Below are positions 1-16,054 of a stretch of DNA of 64,000 nucleotides, one piece after another. The translations under genes and the position numbers were made by a program. Origin of the DNA: Sphingomonas sp. 37zxx (GTDB lineage: Bacteria > Pseudomonadota > Alphaproteobacteria > Sphingomonadales > Sphingomonadaceae); assembly GCF_000786205.1 (NCBI RefSeq), contig NZ_JROH01000005.1:113945-177944 (forward strand), written 5' to 3'. Numbering within the stretch: the first letter of the stretch is position 1; each line of letters starts with the position of its first letter. The notes under the pieces were generated by a model. It did no database searches, was not told the origin of the DNA, and saw only the letters and a list, made by a program, of their open reading frames with translations.

Positions 1-195
1 GCACACCAGCGGCCCGGTCAGCAGAATGCCGGCAATCAGAAACGGCCAGCGATCACCCAGCGGCACGCCCGAGGAAACAACCCCGCAGACAAAGGCCCAG
101 ATCGGCGGAAACCAGGTGATCGGCTTGAGCAGTTCGAACACATCGCGCGCCGCCGGAATGGGAGCACCACGCGAATGAGTCGAAGTTTCGGCCAT
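1..195 (-). CDS. bchG: Bacteriochlorophyll synthase BchG, N-terminal part (cut by window edge)
   Basis: Only the first 65 codons are inside the window. The ATG is at 195 and the frame stays open to base 1. The segment LKPITWFPPIWAFVCG is the characteristic start of the UbiA-type prenyltransferase that esterifies bacteriochlorophyllide a with geranylgeraniol in the membrane. The prenyl-diphosphate-binding aspartate motifs would lie beyond the edge. It follows ppsR on the same strand after an 84-nt gap holding a PpsR-like palindrome, so it probably has its own promoter. Chlorophyll-synthase family membership is clear; substrate preference is inferred from context. Confidence 0.9.
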   Translation of the reverse strand, partial: MAETSTHSRGAPIPAARDVFELLKPITWFPPIWAFVCGVVSSGVPLGDRWPFLIAGILLTGPLVC

Positions 196-224
196 GGCAT
201 GAGGCTATGCCCGCCAACCGAAAG

Positions 225-256
225 CGTCAAATGAAATTGACACTATTAGCTGTCAA
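225..256 (-). promoter_or_regulatory. PpsR-type operator and promoter of bchG
   Basis: On the minus strand TGTCAATTTCATTTGACG (242-225) fits TGT-N12-ACA with one mismatch in the last triplet. A further half-site TTGACA sits at 256-251, 8 nt upstream. TTGACG at 230-225 could serve as -35, with TAGCCT 17 nt downstream as -10, about 30 nt before the bchG ATG. PpsR/CrtJ repression through such palindromes is established for purple bacteria; its use here is inferred. Confidence 0.65.
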
Positions 257-279
257 GTAAGACCGTGTCAGCGCAGAAG

Positions 280-1713
280 CTATTGCGGTTCGCTCGTCAA
301 ACTGCCCAGGCCGTGGCGATGCAGCTTGGAATAGAGGCTCTGGCGACTGACCCCCAGAATCTCCGCCGCCGAAGCGCGATTATCCGATGTGTGCGCCAGC
401 GCCGCCTCGATGCACAATCGTTCGATCAGGTCGGTGCTCTCGCGCACGATTTCCTTAAGCGACATGCGGCCAACCAGCTCGGTCAACTGCTCGACCGAAC
501 GCGGTACTTCGCGTCCCGGCTGGGCGGTGTCGACCACCCGACGCGCCAGCGTGCGGATGGTGAAGCCGAAATGCATCGACCCATCGGTTCCGGGAACCGC
601 GACCCCCGAAAGCTCGACTTCTTCCTCGCCGCCTGAACTGCCGCGCATGATCGTTGCGACATTGCGGACGGTGCCATGCTCGCGCAACTGGGTTTCGATC
701 ACTTCAAGGTCGATACCAGGACGCCCGAGCCACTCGCCAAGTGCCCCCCCCGTCATTCGATCGAGCACCGGCAATTCGGCCAGCTCCAGGAACGACGCAT
801 TGGCGGTCAGCACCCGCATATCGGCATCGGCCAGCACGAACGCATCGGGCAACGCATCGACGACATCGCGCAACGGCAACGATTCGTCGGAAACTTGCGC
901 CCCGACAGCAGTCGGTTCGATCCTCAGCAGCAGCAGGGCGGCTCGCTCCTGGCGAAATAGCGTCGCCACGAACCTCCCCTCCCCGATACCCTTGCGCAGC
1001 ATCAATACCTCGGTCGGCGGGGTCACGGCAACGGCTGCCGCCCCGAGATAGGCAACCAATCGCTCACGATCAGCGGCCTCGACCAACATCGTCGCCGGCT
1101 GGTCGACCAGTGCGCCGGGCTTGGCATCGACCAGTCGATGCGCGGCGACATTGGCTTCGCGGATGCGGCGAGTCGCGGCGTCGATGACCAGCACCGCCTC
1201 GCGCCCCATGTCGAACAACAGCCGGTATCGCGCCTCGACCTGGCGCAGCCGGATATAATCGCGTTCGAGCGATTGCTGCGCCTGGATCAGTCGCTGCTGA
1301 GTCGCTGCCTGCGCGCGCATGTCGCGCCCGATCGCGACGACACGGCCATCCTTGCCCAATGCCATCGCCAGATAGCGCACCGGCACTTCGCCATTGTCGG
1401 TCGTCTGGTTCACCTGACGCCACCGCGCCGGTCGCCCAGCGATCGCATCCGCCAGCATTTCGTCGATCTTGGGAAGGCTGTCGCGAGTCACGGTATCGCG
1501 CCAGTCGCGGCCCGCCCAGGTGCCAAAGCCCAGCACCACCAGGTCACGCTCGGCTACCGCAATGTCAAGGATGGTCCCCGCGCTGTCGAGCACCAGCGAA
1601 ACATCGCCGGCAGCCGCCAGCATCTGCGCCGCTGCATTCGAATCGAGCAGCCCCGGATAGTGATCCGGCTGCGAAAAGCCGCTAGGGCCGGCAGGGGCGG
1701 GATGCCTGGTCAT
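280..1713 (-). CDS. ppsR: Transcriptional regulator PpsR/CrtJ
   Basis: A 477-aa protein with the PpsR layout: N-terminal PAS-like region (about 25-150), a glutamine-rich helical linker (about 150-180), two further PAS regions (about 180-410) and a C-terminal Fis-type helix-turn-helix (about 430-477, ASAAEILGVSRQSLYSKL). PpsR represses bch, crt and puc/puf genes under oxygen. Length matches the family (460-480). The ATG at 1713 is preferred because residues upstream in the same frame look like shadow of aerR. Cys434, just before the DNA-binding helices, is the only cysteine, so the intramolecular disulfide model from Rhodobacter cannot apply directly. It follows aerR by 41 nt, probably in one transcript. 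Confidence 0.95.
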   Translation of the reverse strand: MTRHPAPAGPSGFSQPDHYPGLLDSNAAAQMLAAAGDVSLVLDSAGTILDIAVAERDLVVLGFGTWAGRDWRDTVTRDSLPKIDEMLADAIAGRPARWRQVNQTTDNGEVPVRYLAMALGKDGRVVAIGRDMRAQAATQQRLIQAQQSLERDYIRLRQVEARYRLLFDMGREAVLVIDAATRRIREANVAAHRLVDAKPGALVDQPATMLVEAADRERLVAYLGAAAVAVTPPTEVLMLRKGIGEGRFVATLFRQERAALLLLRIEPTAVGAQVSDESLPLRDVVDALPDAFVLADADMRVLTANASFLELAELPVLDRMTGGALGEWLGRPGIDLEVIETQLREHGTVRNVATIMRGSSGGEEEVELSGVAVPGTDGSMHFGFTIRTLARRVVDTAQPGREVPRSVEQLTELVGRMSLKEIVRESTDLIERLCIEAALAHTSDNRASAAEILGVSRQSLYSKLHRHGLGSLTSEPQ

Positions 1714-1754
1714 CGACGATCCGCAACGCTCCGGATATAAGAGGAAAATGGCCT

Positions 1755-2648
1755 TCAGCCCCCGAAGACCGACGCAACGGCTTGCACCATTGCATCGGCA
1801 ACTTCCAAGGCTGCCCGCGCGTCGGGCGCGGTTCCATCGGCACCGACATCGTCGACAAGCGCCGGATTCTCGAGAAATGCCGCCCCCCCGACCAGCACCC
1901 GAAGATGCGGATTGCGCGAGACACTGCGCATCGCGAGAATAACCGATGGCAGAGCGCCGATATGGCACTCGCTGCCCCCGGTCAATCCGGCAATATCAAA
2001 CCAGCTGCTCGACAGCCGTTCACACAACATCGCCGCGGTGCTCTCAATCAGCCGGTCGGTGTCCCATCCGGCGCGGGAAAAGACCTGTTCGATCACCAGC
2101 GGGCCGAAACTATGTTGGTCGCCGGGCACCACCGCAAACAGCGCACGGCGCACGTCGTTCGAGCGGCGCCCGGCCGAAGGCACGCGCGCGGCAAGTTCAT
2201 GCACCACTTCCTGCAACCGCCACAGCCCCATCGTCACATCAACGAAATCGCAGCGATCGTCTTTCCAATATTCGCCCAGCGTCCGCGCCGCCGGGGCAAG
2301 CAGATCGAGCAGCAGCGCCTCCGCCGTCAGGCCGCGTGCCAGCATCGTTTCCACCAGCGCCAATAATTCATCGGCCTCGACCTGCAGCGTCAATGGCGTG
2401 AAGGCCTCAACCTCGTCGGGGGAGATGACCGGCATTTCTACCGGAATCGCTTGCCCGGCGCTGCGATGGCGCGCGCCCATCAGTCGGGGAATCACTTCGC
2501 ATTCGATCAGCGCCGATAGCGCCACCGGGTCAGCGCGCTGATGCAAATATTGCGGAGGACGTCGCATGCCCGACATCAATCGCTGCCCGCCGCGCTCCCG
2601 ATGAACCATGGCTGGATTGGCCTGGTTGGAAGGATAAGTCGATGCCAT
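1755..2648 (-). CDS. aerR: Cobalamin-binding PpsR antirepressor AerR/PpaA
   Basis: A 297-aa protein of the AerR/PpaA family. A helical region about 85-155 contains the stretch DFVDVTMGLWRLQEVVHE, followed by a B12-binding (SCHIC-like) domain with GDQHSFG. His179 in that motif matches the cobalamin-ligating histidine described for AerR. In purple bacteria AerR binds B12 and modulates PpsR/CrtJ in response to light and oxygen. The ATG at 2648 is chosen because AGGAGA lies 9 nt upstream; Met14 is a less likely alternative. It sits directly upstream of ppsR, the classical pairing, and is divergent from bchF. Confidence 0.93.
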   Translation of the reverse strand: MASTYPSNQANPAMVHRERGGQRLMSGMRRPPQYLHQRADPVALSALIECEVIPRLMGARHRSAGQAIPVEMPVISPDEVEAFTPLTLQVEADELLALVETMLARGLTAEALLLDLLAPAARTLGEYWKDDRCDFVDVTMGLWRLQEVVHELAARVPSAGRRSNDVRRALFAVVPGDQHSFGPLVIEQVFSRAGWDTDRLIESTAAMLCERLSSSWFDIAGLTGGSECHIGALPSVILAMRSVSRNPHLRVLVGGAAFLENPALVDDVGADGTAPDARAALEVADAMVQAVASVFGG

Positions 2649-2797
2649 CCGCGTGGTCTCCTGTCCCCATCGAAGCATATACGATGCTACCGACGTCCCA
2701 CTTTTGGGTCCGTCGACATCCCCGATGCTATGCCTGTTGCCCGCACATCACAACCCGCCAAACGTGCTGCGGCGCAACACTTGTAAAAATAATTGGA

Positions 2798-2838
2798 CGT
2801 CAATTCTGTTTGACACTCTTTTGCGTCAAGCTCATCAT
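2798..2838 (+). promoter_or_regulatory. PpsR-type operator and promoter of bchF operon
   Basis: CGTCAATTCTGTTTGACA at 2798-2815 fits TGT-N12-ACA with one mismatch. A further half-site CGTCAA follows at 2824-2829, 8 nt on, and a weaker TGT-N12-ACG overlaps upstream at 2782-2799. TTGACA (2810-2815) can act as -35, with CATCAT at 2833-2838 as a poor -10 after 17 nt. The site lies in the 220-nt aerR/bchF divergent gap and could act on both genes. The motif is seen; function is inferred. Confidence 0.65.
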
Positions 2839-2868
2839 GCAACCAGCGAATGATGAGGTGAGGCGGTA

Positions 2869-4652
<1,784 letters not shown>

Positions 4653-4656
4653 AGCG

Positions 4657-6190
4657 ATGCAGTTGACCGTCTGGACCTATGAAGGACCGCCCCATGTCGG
4701 CGCGATGCGAGTCGCGACCGCGATGGAGGGTGTGCATTACGTCCTGCACGCGCCGCAGGGCGACACCTATGCCGACCTGCTGTTCACGATGATCGAACGC
4801 CGCGCCAAGCGTCCCCCGGTCACCTACACCACCTTTCAGGCGCGCGATCTGGGCAAGGACACCGCCGAACTTTTTCAGACCGCGGCGCGCGAAGCATTTG
4901 AGCGTTACCAGCCGCAGGCGATGATCGTCGGTGCTTCGTGCACTGCCGAGTTGATCCAGGACGATCCTTCGGGGCTGATGCAGGCGATGCACCTGCCGAT
5001 CCCGGTGATCCCGCTCGAATTGCCAAGCTATAGCCGCAAGGAAAGCTGGGGCGCTTCGGAAACCTTCTACCAGATCGTCCGCACGCTCGCCGATCGCGAC
5101 GTCCGCCCCGCGCCGCGCGAAGGTCGCCGCCCGCGCGCAAATCTGCTGGGGCCGACTGCACTCGGCTTTCGCCACCGCGATGACGTCATCGAAATCACCC
5201 GGCTGCTCGATAGCATGGGGATCGACGTTCATTGCGTCGCACCGCTGGGGGCCAGCCCCGCCGACATCGCGACGCTGGGCGCTGCCGACTTCACCATCTC
5301 GCTCTATCCCGAAACCGCCGACACCGCCGCACGCTGGCTGGAAAAGAGCTTCGGTCAGCCGATCGTGCGCACCGTGCCGATCGGCTATGGCGCGACTCGC
5401 GACTTCATCGCCGAAGTCGCCGCCGTCGCGGGCATTGATCCCTCCGCTGCGCTCGACACCTCGCTTCTGCCCTGGTGGAGCCGTTCGGTCGATTCGACCT
5501 ATCTCACCGCCAAGCGCGTCTTCATCTTCGGCGACGCCACCCACGCCATCGCCGCCGCCCGCGTCGCGCGCGACGAACTGGGTTTCAAGGTAGTCGGCCT
5601 TGGCTGCTACAACCGCGAATTAGCGCGCGACTTGCGCGCAGCCGCCGCCGAATATGGTGTCGAACCGCTCATCACCGACGATTATCTTGAGGTAGAGTCG
5701 GCGATTGCCGAGCTTCAGCCCGAATTGGTGCTGGGCACGCAGATGGAGCGCCACATCGCCAAGCGGCTTGGCATTCCCTGCGCGGTCATTTCCTCGCCGG
5801 TCCATGTCCAGGATTTCCCCGCGCGCTACAGCCCGCAAATGGGGTTTGAGGGCGCGAACGTGCTCTTCGACACCTGGGTCCATCCGCTGGTGATGGGGCT
5901 GGAGGAGCATCTGCTGACGATGTTCCGCGACGATTTCGAATTCGCCGACGATGCAGGCGCCAGCCATTTGGGACATGGCAAGGTCGCAGCGCCAGCGCCG
6001 CCGCCAGTCGATCATGCCCCCGCCGCGACCGACGCGGCGGCGATCGGCTGGACTGCCGAGGCCGAGCGCGAACTTCGCAAAATCCCGTTCTTCGTGCGCG
6101 GCAAGGCACGCCGCAACACCGAAGCCTATGCCGCCGACCACGGCCTGCCGACCGTTGGCCTCGATACCCTCTATGACGCGAAGGCGCATT

Positions 6191-6201
<11 letters not shown>
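4657..6201 (+). CDS. bchB: Light-independent protochlorophyllide reductase subunit B
   Basis: A 514-aa NifK-like DPOR subunit starting [20 protein letters not shown], as in the BchB family. The start at 4657 is fixed by this homology; upstream in-frame codons belong to the bchN shadow. [15 protein letters not shown] carries the BchB cluster-region cysteine. The C-terminal domain ([25 protein letters not shown], shown here only as a landmark near residue 460-485) is typical of full-length BchB. It overlaps bchH by 11 nt. Confidence 0.97.
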
Positions 6202-11395
<5,194 letters not shown>

Positions 11396-11399
<4 letters not shown>

Positions 11400-12823
11400 T
11401 CGCCGGGGCCGCCTTCTGGAGCCGGATCGGCACGAAGTTCCTGCCGTTCGCGGATGCAGCGACGCTGGAATTGCCGCTTGGGCGATTGCTGCGGCTGTCG
11501 CTGTTCCAGGTTTCGGTCGGCATGGCGGCGGTGTTGCTGACCGGCACGCTCAACCGCGTGATGATCGTCGAACTCGGCATGAGCGTATCGCTGGTCGCGG
11601 CGATGGTCGCGATCCCGCTGTTGTTCGCGCCCTTCCGTGCGCTGATCGGCCATCGTTCGGACCATCACCGCTCGGTGCTGGGCTGGAAGCGGGTGCCCTA
11701 TATCTGGTTCGGCAGCCTGTTGCAGTTTGGTGGCTTCGCCATGCTTCCGTTCGGGATGCTGGTGATGGCGGGCGGCGGAGCCGGGCCGGGCGCGGATTGG
11801 TCAGGGCATATCGGCAGCGCCGTGGGCTTCCTGATGGTCGGCGCGGGCATGCACATGACGCAGACCGCAGGGCTAGCGCTCGCGACCGACCTCGCCCCGG
11901 TCGAAGCGCGGCCGCGCGTCGTTGCCCTGCTTTATGTCATGCTGCTGGTCGGCATGCTGGTCAGCGCGATCGTCATCGGCCAGCTGCTGCGCGAATTTTC
12001 GCCGACCAAGCTGGTGCAGGTCATCTCAGGCGTTGCGATGGCGACGATGGTGCTCAACGTCATCGCCTTGTGGAAGCAGGAGGTGCGCAATCGCACCGCG
12101 ACGTCGGCTGACCTGCCCCGTCCCGCCTTTGCCGCGCTCTGGGCCGAATTCATCGCCCGCCCGCGCGCCACGCGGCTGCTGGTCGCAGTCGGTATGGGTG
12201 CCGCCGCTTTCAGCATGCAGGACGTGCTGCTCGAACCCTATGGCGGATCGATCCTAGGACTTTCGGTCGGTGCGACCACGTCGCTGACCGCGCTATGGGC
12301 GGCGGGGATGCTTGCCGGCTTCACCTTGGCGGCGCGCGCGATGGCCAGCCAGGTCGATCCGCTGCGCCTTGCCGGTTTCGGCGGGGTAGTCGGCATCGGC
12401 GCATTCTTGTGCGTGCTGTTTGCCGCGCCGCTCAATTCGGTCGCGCTGCTTGGCTTTGGCGCAGCGATGATCGGGCTTGGCGGCGGCCTGTTCTCGGTCG
12501 GCACGATGGTCGAGGCGATGGGCATGGCCGAAGACGGCCGCTCGGGCCTTGCGCTCGGCGCCTGGGGTTCGGTGCAGGCGACCTGCGCGGGTGCGGCGAT
12601 CGCGATCGGCGGCATTGCCCGCGATGTGATCTCCACCGCCGCCGTCGCCACCGATTTCGGATCGACGCTGGCCAATCCGGCCACCGGCTATGGTGTTGTT
12701 TATTGCGTAGAAATTCTGTTGCTCCTCGGCACGCTCGTCGCGCTCGGGCCGTTGGTCAGGGGGCGCATCGATGCCCCCCGCCCTGCCCCCGATCGCTTCG
12801 GGCTCGGCCAGTTTCCGATTTGA
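11396..12823 (+). CDS. lhaA: PucC-family light-harvesting assembly protein LhaA
   Basis: A 475-aa polytopic protein of the BCD/PucC family within the major facilitator fold, with about 12 hydrophobic segments. It carries GHRSDHHRSVLGWKRVPYIW after the second helix and GAGMHMTQTAGLALATDLAP in mid-protein, both typical of LhaA/PucC. These proteins assist insertion or pigment loading of LH1. Its position between bchM and puhA is the canonical place of lhaA, supporting LH1 rather than LH2 specificity. Confidence 0.93.
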
Positions 12824-12836
12824 AGGGAGAAGGCCT

Positions 12837-13610
12837 GTGAACGTCCTCATCACGCCATATTTCGACGTGGCATTGCTTAGTCTGTATACATTCTTCCTCT
12901 TTTTCCTGGGGTTGATCGTTTACCTGCGGCGCGAAGATCGCCGCGAAGGCTATCCGATGGAAGACGAAATGACCGGGCGGATCGACGCGCCCGGCGGTTT
13001 CTTCAGTGCCGATCCCAAGCGTTTCAAACTGCCGTTCGGCCACGGCGTCGTATCCACCCCGACCCAGGGACGCGAGCCGGTAAACATCGCCGCCTATCGC
13101 ACCGATCGCTTCGCCGGCGCACCCTATGCCCCGACGGGTGACCCGCTGGTCGACGGGATCGGCCCCGCGGCCTGGGCCGAGCGCGCCAAGCGCCCCGACC
13201 TCGATTATGAAGGCCATCCGCGGATCGTGCCGCTGGGCAGCAACAGCGACTTCTGGATCGTCAAGGGCGATCCCGATCCGCGCGGGTTCGACGTGGTGTC
13301 GGCCGATGGCCAAGTGGTCGGCAAGATCAGTGAAATCTGGATCGACAAGGCCGACCGGCTGATCCGCTATCTCACCGTCGATCTTGCCACCGTGCCGGGC
13401 AAATCGGTCCTCGCCCCGATGTTCATGTCGACGATCGAACGGCGCAAAAGCCGGGTCGTGATCGACGCGATCACCGCCGCGCAATTCGCCAATGTTCCCG
13501 ATGCCGGAGCCGATGGCACGCTCACGCTGTACGACGAAGAGCGGATCCAGGCCTATTACGGCGGCGGCTACCTCTATGCCAACCGCGAACGTCAGGAGCC
13601 AATCCTGTGA
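12837..13610 (+). CDS. puhA: Photosynthetic reaction centre H subunit
   Basis: A 257-aa H subunit with one N-terminal membrane helix (about residues 11-32, ending LIVYLRREDRREGYP) and a cytoplasmic PRC-barrel domain. It caps the L/M dimer and guides proton uptake to QB. The start is GTG at 12837 with AGGGAGAAGG about 4-13 nt upstream; upstream in-frame codons lie inside lhaA. The C-terminus ...YYGGGYLYANRERQEPIL is typical. It overlaps puhB by GTGA. Confidence 0.96.
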   Translation: MNVLITPYFDVALLSLYTFFLFFLGLIVYLRREDRREGYPMEDEMTGRIDAPGGFFSADPKRFKLPFGHGVVSTPTQGREPVNIAAYRTDRFAGAPYAPTGDPLVDGIGPAAWAERAKRPDLDYEGHPRIVPLGSNSDFWIVKGDPDPRGFDVVSADGQVVGKISEIWIDKADRLIRYLTVDLATVPGKSVLAPMFMSTIERRKSRVVIDAITAAQFANVPDAGADGTLTLYDEERIQAYYGGGYLYANRERQEPIL

Positions 13611-14239
13611 TCACTGAATATGACATCGAGCCGGTCCCCGGCCTTCCCGCACCGCTGCCCCGGGGCGAGCGGATCATCTGGCAGGGCAAGCCGCAATGGC
13701 GCCAATTGGCCCGAACCGCGTTTCACACGCGATTGGTTGCGGTGTATTTCACGCTGCTGACGATCGCTGCAGCAATCGGATCGGGCGGTGCCTTGTTCGG
13801 CACCGCGATGACCGCGGCATCTGGCGTGGTCTGCGTCGGCCTCCTATCGCTCCTCGCCTGGGGCACCGCCCGCGGCGCGGTGTATACGCTCACCGACAAG
13901 CGGCTCGTGCTGCGGATCGGCATTGCGCTGCCCAAGTGCATCAACCTGCCGCTGACGCTGGTCGGATCGGTCGATCTTGCCCCGCGCGCCGATGGTACGG
14001 GAGATGTTGCATTGCATGTCACCGGGGCGCAGAACCTTGGTTATGTTGCGCTTTGGCCCCATGCTCGTCCGTGGAAGCTTTCGAAGCCACAGCCGATGCT
14101 GCGCAGCATCGCCGATGCCGACAAGGTCGGCGCATTGATCGCGCGGATGTGCCTGTCAGCCAATCCGCAAGGGCAATTGACCCCCGCCGTGGTGCCGCAA
14201 CAGGCCGATCATGGCTATGGCGAGGCAGTGGCAGCATGA
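13607..14239 (+). CDS. puhB: Photosynthetic complex assembly protein PuhB
   Basis: A 210-aa membrane protein starting at GTG inside the puhA stop. It has LPRGERIIWQGKPQWRQLAR near residue 17, a pair of membrane helices (about 45-90) and then a PH-like region containing TDKRLVLRIGIALPKCINLPL. PuhB is an assembly factor for the reaction centre in Rhodobacter. Its length and its place between puhA and puhC match the family. Confidence 0.92.
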   Translation: MITEYDIEPVPGLPAPLPRGERIIWQGKPQWRQLARTAFHTRLVAVYFTLLTIAAAIGSGGALFGTAMTAASGVVCVGLLSLLAWGTARGAVYTLTDKRLVLRIGIALPKCINLPLTLVGSVDLAPRADGTGDVALHVTGAQNLGYVALWPHARPWKLSKPQPMLRSIADADKVGALIARMCLSANPQGQLTPAVVPQQADHGYGEAVAA

Positions 14240-14709
14240 GCACGGATAGCCACGAAACCACGGTGCCGCGCGGCGCGCTGGCGATGGTCGCCGGCCTGGT
14301 CGGGATCGCACTCGCGATGACCGCCGGCTTTCGCATCGCGCAATTGCCGCCGACCGCGTCGCCGGTTGCCGAGCGCACCGCCGGGCAAGTGGCTATGGTG
14401 GATAGCAAGATGCTTCGCTTCACCGATCGCGCCGATGGCGGCGTGCTGATCGAACGCATCGGCGACACCCCTGCGGTGATCGAGCCGGGCCAGCAGACCG
14501 GCTTCGTTCGCGGCGTCATGCGCGGCATGGCGCGCGACCGGCGGATGCGCGGGATCGGCAACGAACCACCCTTCAGGCTTACCTCCTGGGCCAATGGCGG
14601 CCTGTCGCTGGACGATCCGTCGACCGGGCGCGTGGTGGAACTGAACGGTTTTGGTAGCGACAACCGCGCCGCCTTTGCGGCCTTGCTGGACAAGGGACCG
14701 ACCACATGA
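14236..14709 (+). CDS. puhC: Photosynthetic complex assembly protein PuhC
   Basis: A 157-aa protein with one N-terminal membrane helix (about residues 13-33) and a soluble domain containing FVRGVMRGMARDRRMRGIG and LTSWANGGLSLDDPSTGR, which are recognisable PuhC segments. PuhC supports RC-LH1 organisation. It overlaps both neighbours by ATGA. Confidence 0.92.
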   Translation: MSTDSHETTVPRGALAMVAGLVGIALAMTAGFRIAQLPPTASPVAERTAGQVAMVDSKMLRFTDRADGGVLIERIGDTPAVIEPGQQTGFVRGVMRGMARDRRMRGIGNEPPFRLTSWANGGLSLDDPSTGRVVELNGFGSDNRAAFAALLDKGPTT

Positions 14710-14996
14710 TCGCCCGCAAGCGTTTCGACACCCCCTGCCGCATCGAAGTCGAGCATAGCGACGAGTTTCTTTGCGCGCATGTCCACCTGGCGGGCGGTGT
14801 CGCGCTTGAACCTGGCGACAGTGTCCATGTCCATGGCGAACCGATCCATGTCGATTTCGGCCAGCGCCGCAGCTTCGACCGGATCGCCACCGTCGAGCGC
14901 GCGGGGCTGGTCGAGCGGCTCTGGACCAAATTCGCCGGCCATTTCGAAATGACCGAATTATACGAAGTCAGCTTCAGCCCGAGGAGCCTCACATGA
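14706..14996 (+). CDS. Small soluble protein of unknown function between puhC and acsF
   Basis: A 96-aa protein without signal peptide or membrane helix. It is rich in histidine in its middle ([24 protein letters not shown], about residues 23-53) and ends with a short acidic/aromatic stretch. It overlaps puhC and acsF by ATGA, so it is translated within the bch-puh operon. I recall hypothetical genes in this position in other photosynthesis clusters, but I know no function. The clustered histidines suggest metal or tetrapyrrole contact; this is inference only. Confidence 0.85.
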   Translation: MIARKRFDTPCRIEVEHSDEFLCAHVHLAGGVALEPGDSVHVHGEPIHVDFGQRRSFDRIATVERAGLVERLWTKFAGHFEMTELYEVSFSPRSLT

Positions 14997-16054
14997 ACGC
15001 GACCACCAGCCTTGCCGCCGCAGACACGATGGCGATCGCGAGCCAGGACACCGTCCTGTCGCCGCGCTTCTACACCACCGATTTCGACGCACTCGATGCG
15101 ATCGACGTGTCGAGCGTGCGCGCCGAGTGGGACGTGCTGATCGGCGAATTGGCGGCCGACCCGCGCAAGGCGCATTTCAAGCGCACCCGCGCGTTTGAAG
15201 GGGTGATCGAAAGCCTGCCCGACGGGCTTCGCGAAGAGTTCATCGATTTCCTGGTCAGCTCGCTCACCGCCGAATTTTCAGGCTGCATCCTCTATGCCGA
15301 AATCGCGAAGCGGACCAACAATCCCGACATGAAGCAGCTTTTCCGGCTGATGAGCCGCGATGAAAGCCGCCATGCCGGGTTCATCAACGACACGCTCAAG
15401 GATGCCGGCATCGGTATCGACCTTGGCTTTCTCACGCGCGCCAAGAAATACACGTATTTCCGGCCGAAGTTCATCTTCTATGCGACCTATCTGTCCGAAA
15501 AGATCGGCTATGCGCGCTACATCACGATCTTCCGCCATCTGGCGTGCCACCCGGAACATCGCTTCCACCCGATCTTCAACTGGTTCGAGGAATGGTGCAA
15601 CGACGAGTTCAGCCATGGCGAGGCATTCGCGCTGTTGATGCGCGCCGATCCCAAGCTGCTGGCGGGCACCAACAAGCTGTGGATCCGCTTCTTCCTGGTG
15701 GCGGTCTATTCGACGATGTATATCCGCGACCATAATCGGCCATTGTTCCATCAGGGACTTGGCATCGACCCCACCGATTATGACCTTCAGGTCTATCGCG
15801 TCTGTTCGGCGATCACGCGGCAGGTGTTCCCGGTGGTGCTCGATACCGACAGCGCAGGCTTTCGCGGCGGCTTGGAAGCGATCCGCCTCGCCTCGCTTCG
15901 GATCGAAGCGGGCAAGCGCCAGGGCGGCGTGGTCGGCATGTTCAAACGGGTAACCGGCATGGCGGCGGCGGGGTTCGCCTTCGCCCGGCTATATTGCCAC
16001 CGCGCCGAACGGAACGAGGCACCCGCAAGCGTTCGGATGGTGCCCGCCTGGTGA
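14993..16054 (+). CDS. acsF: Aerobic magnesium-protoporphyrin IX monomethyl ester cyclase AcsF
   Basis: A 353-aa di-iron monooxygenase that forms the isocyclic ring E with O2. The ferritin-like E/ExxH iron ligands are seen in [14 protein letters not shown] and [13 protein letters not shown], with [19 protein letters not shown] upstream. Full length. The window shows no bchE, the anaerobic alternative, which fits an obligately aerobic phototroph. It overlaps orf96 (ATGA) and puhE (GTGA). Confidence 0.97.
   Translation: MNATTSLAAADTMAIASQDTVLSPRFYTTDFDALDAIDVSSVRAEWDVLIGELAADPRKAHFKRTRAFEGVIESLPDGLREEFIDFLVSSLTAEFSGCILYAEIAKRTNNPDMKQLFRLMSRDESRHAGFINDTLKDAGIGIDLGFLTRAKKYTYFRPKFIFYATYLSEKIGYARYITIFRHLACHPEHRFHPIFNWFEEWCNDEFSHGEAFALLMRADPKLLAGTNKLWIRFFLVAVYSTMYIRDHNRPLFHQGLGIDPTDYDLQVYRVCSAITRQVFPVVLDTDSAGFRGGLEAIRLASLRIEAGKRQGGVVGMFKRVTGMAAAGFAFARLYCHRAERNEAPASVRMVPAW

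Noticed and set aside
1755..2541. Long plus-strand open frames across aerR and ppsR
   Set aside because: They are GC-rich shadows antisense to clear genes, with arginine/proline-rich products and no homology.
5951..6190. N-terminal extension of bchH into bchB
   Set aside because: The in-frame codons before [10 protein letters not shown] are the bchB coding sequence read in another frame and have no BchH similarity.
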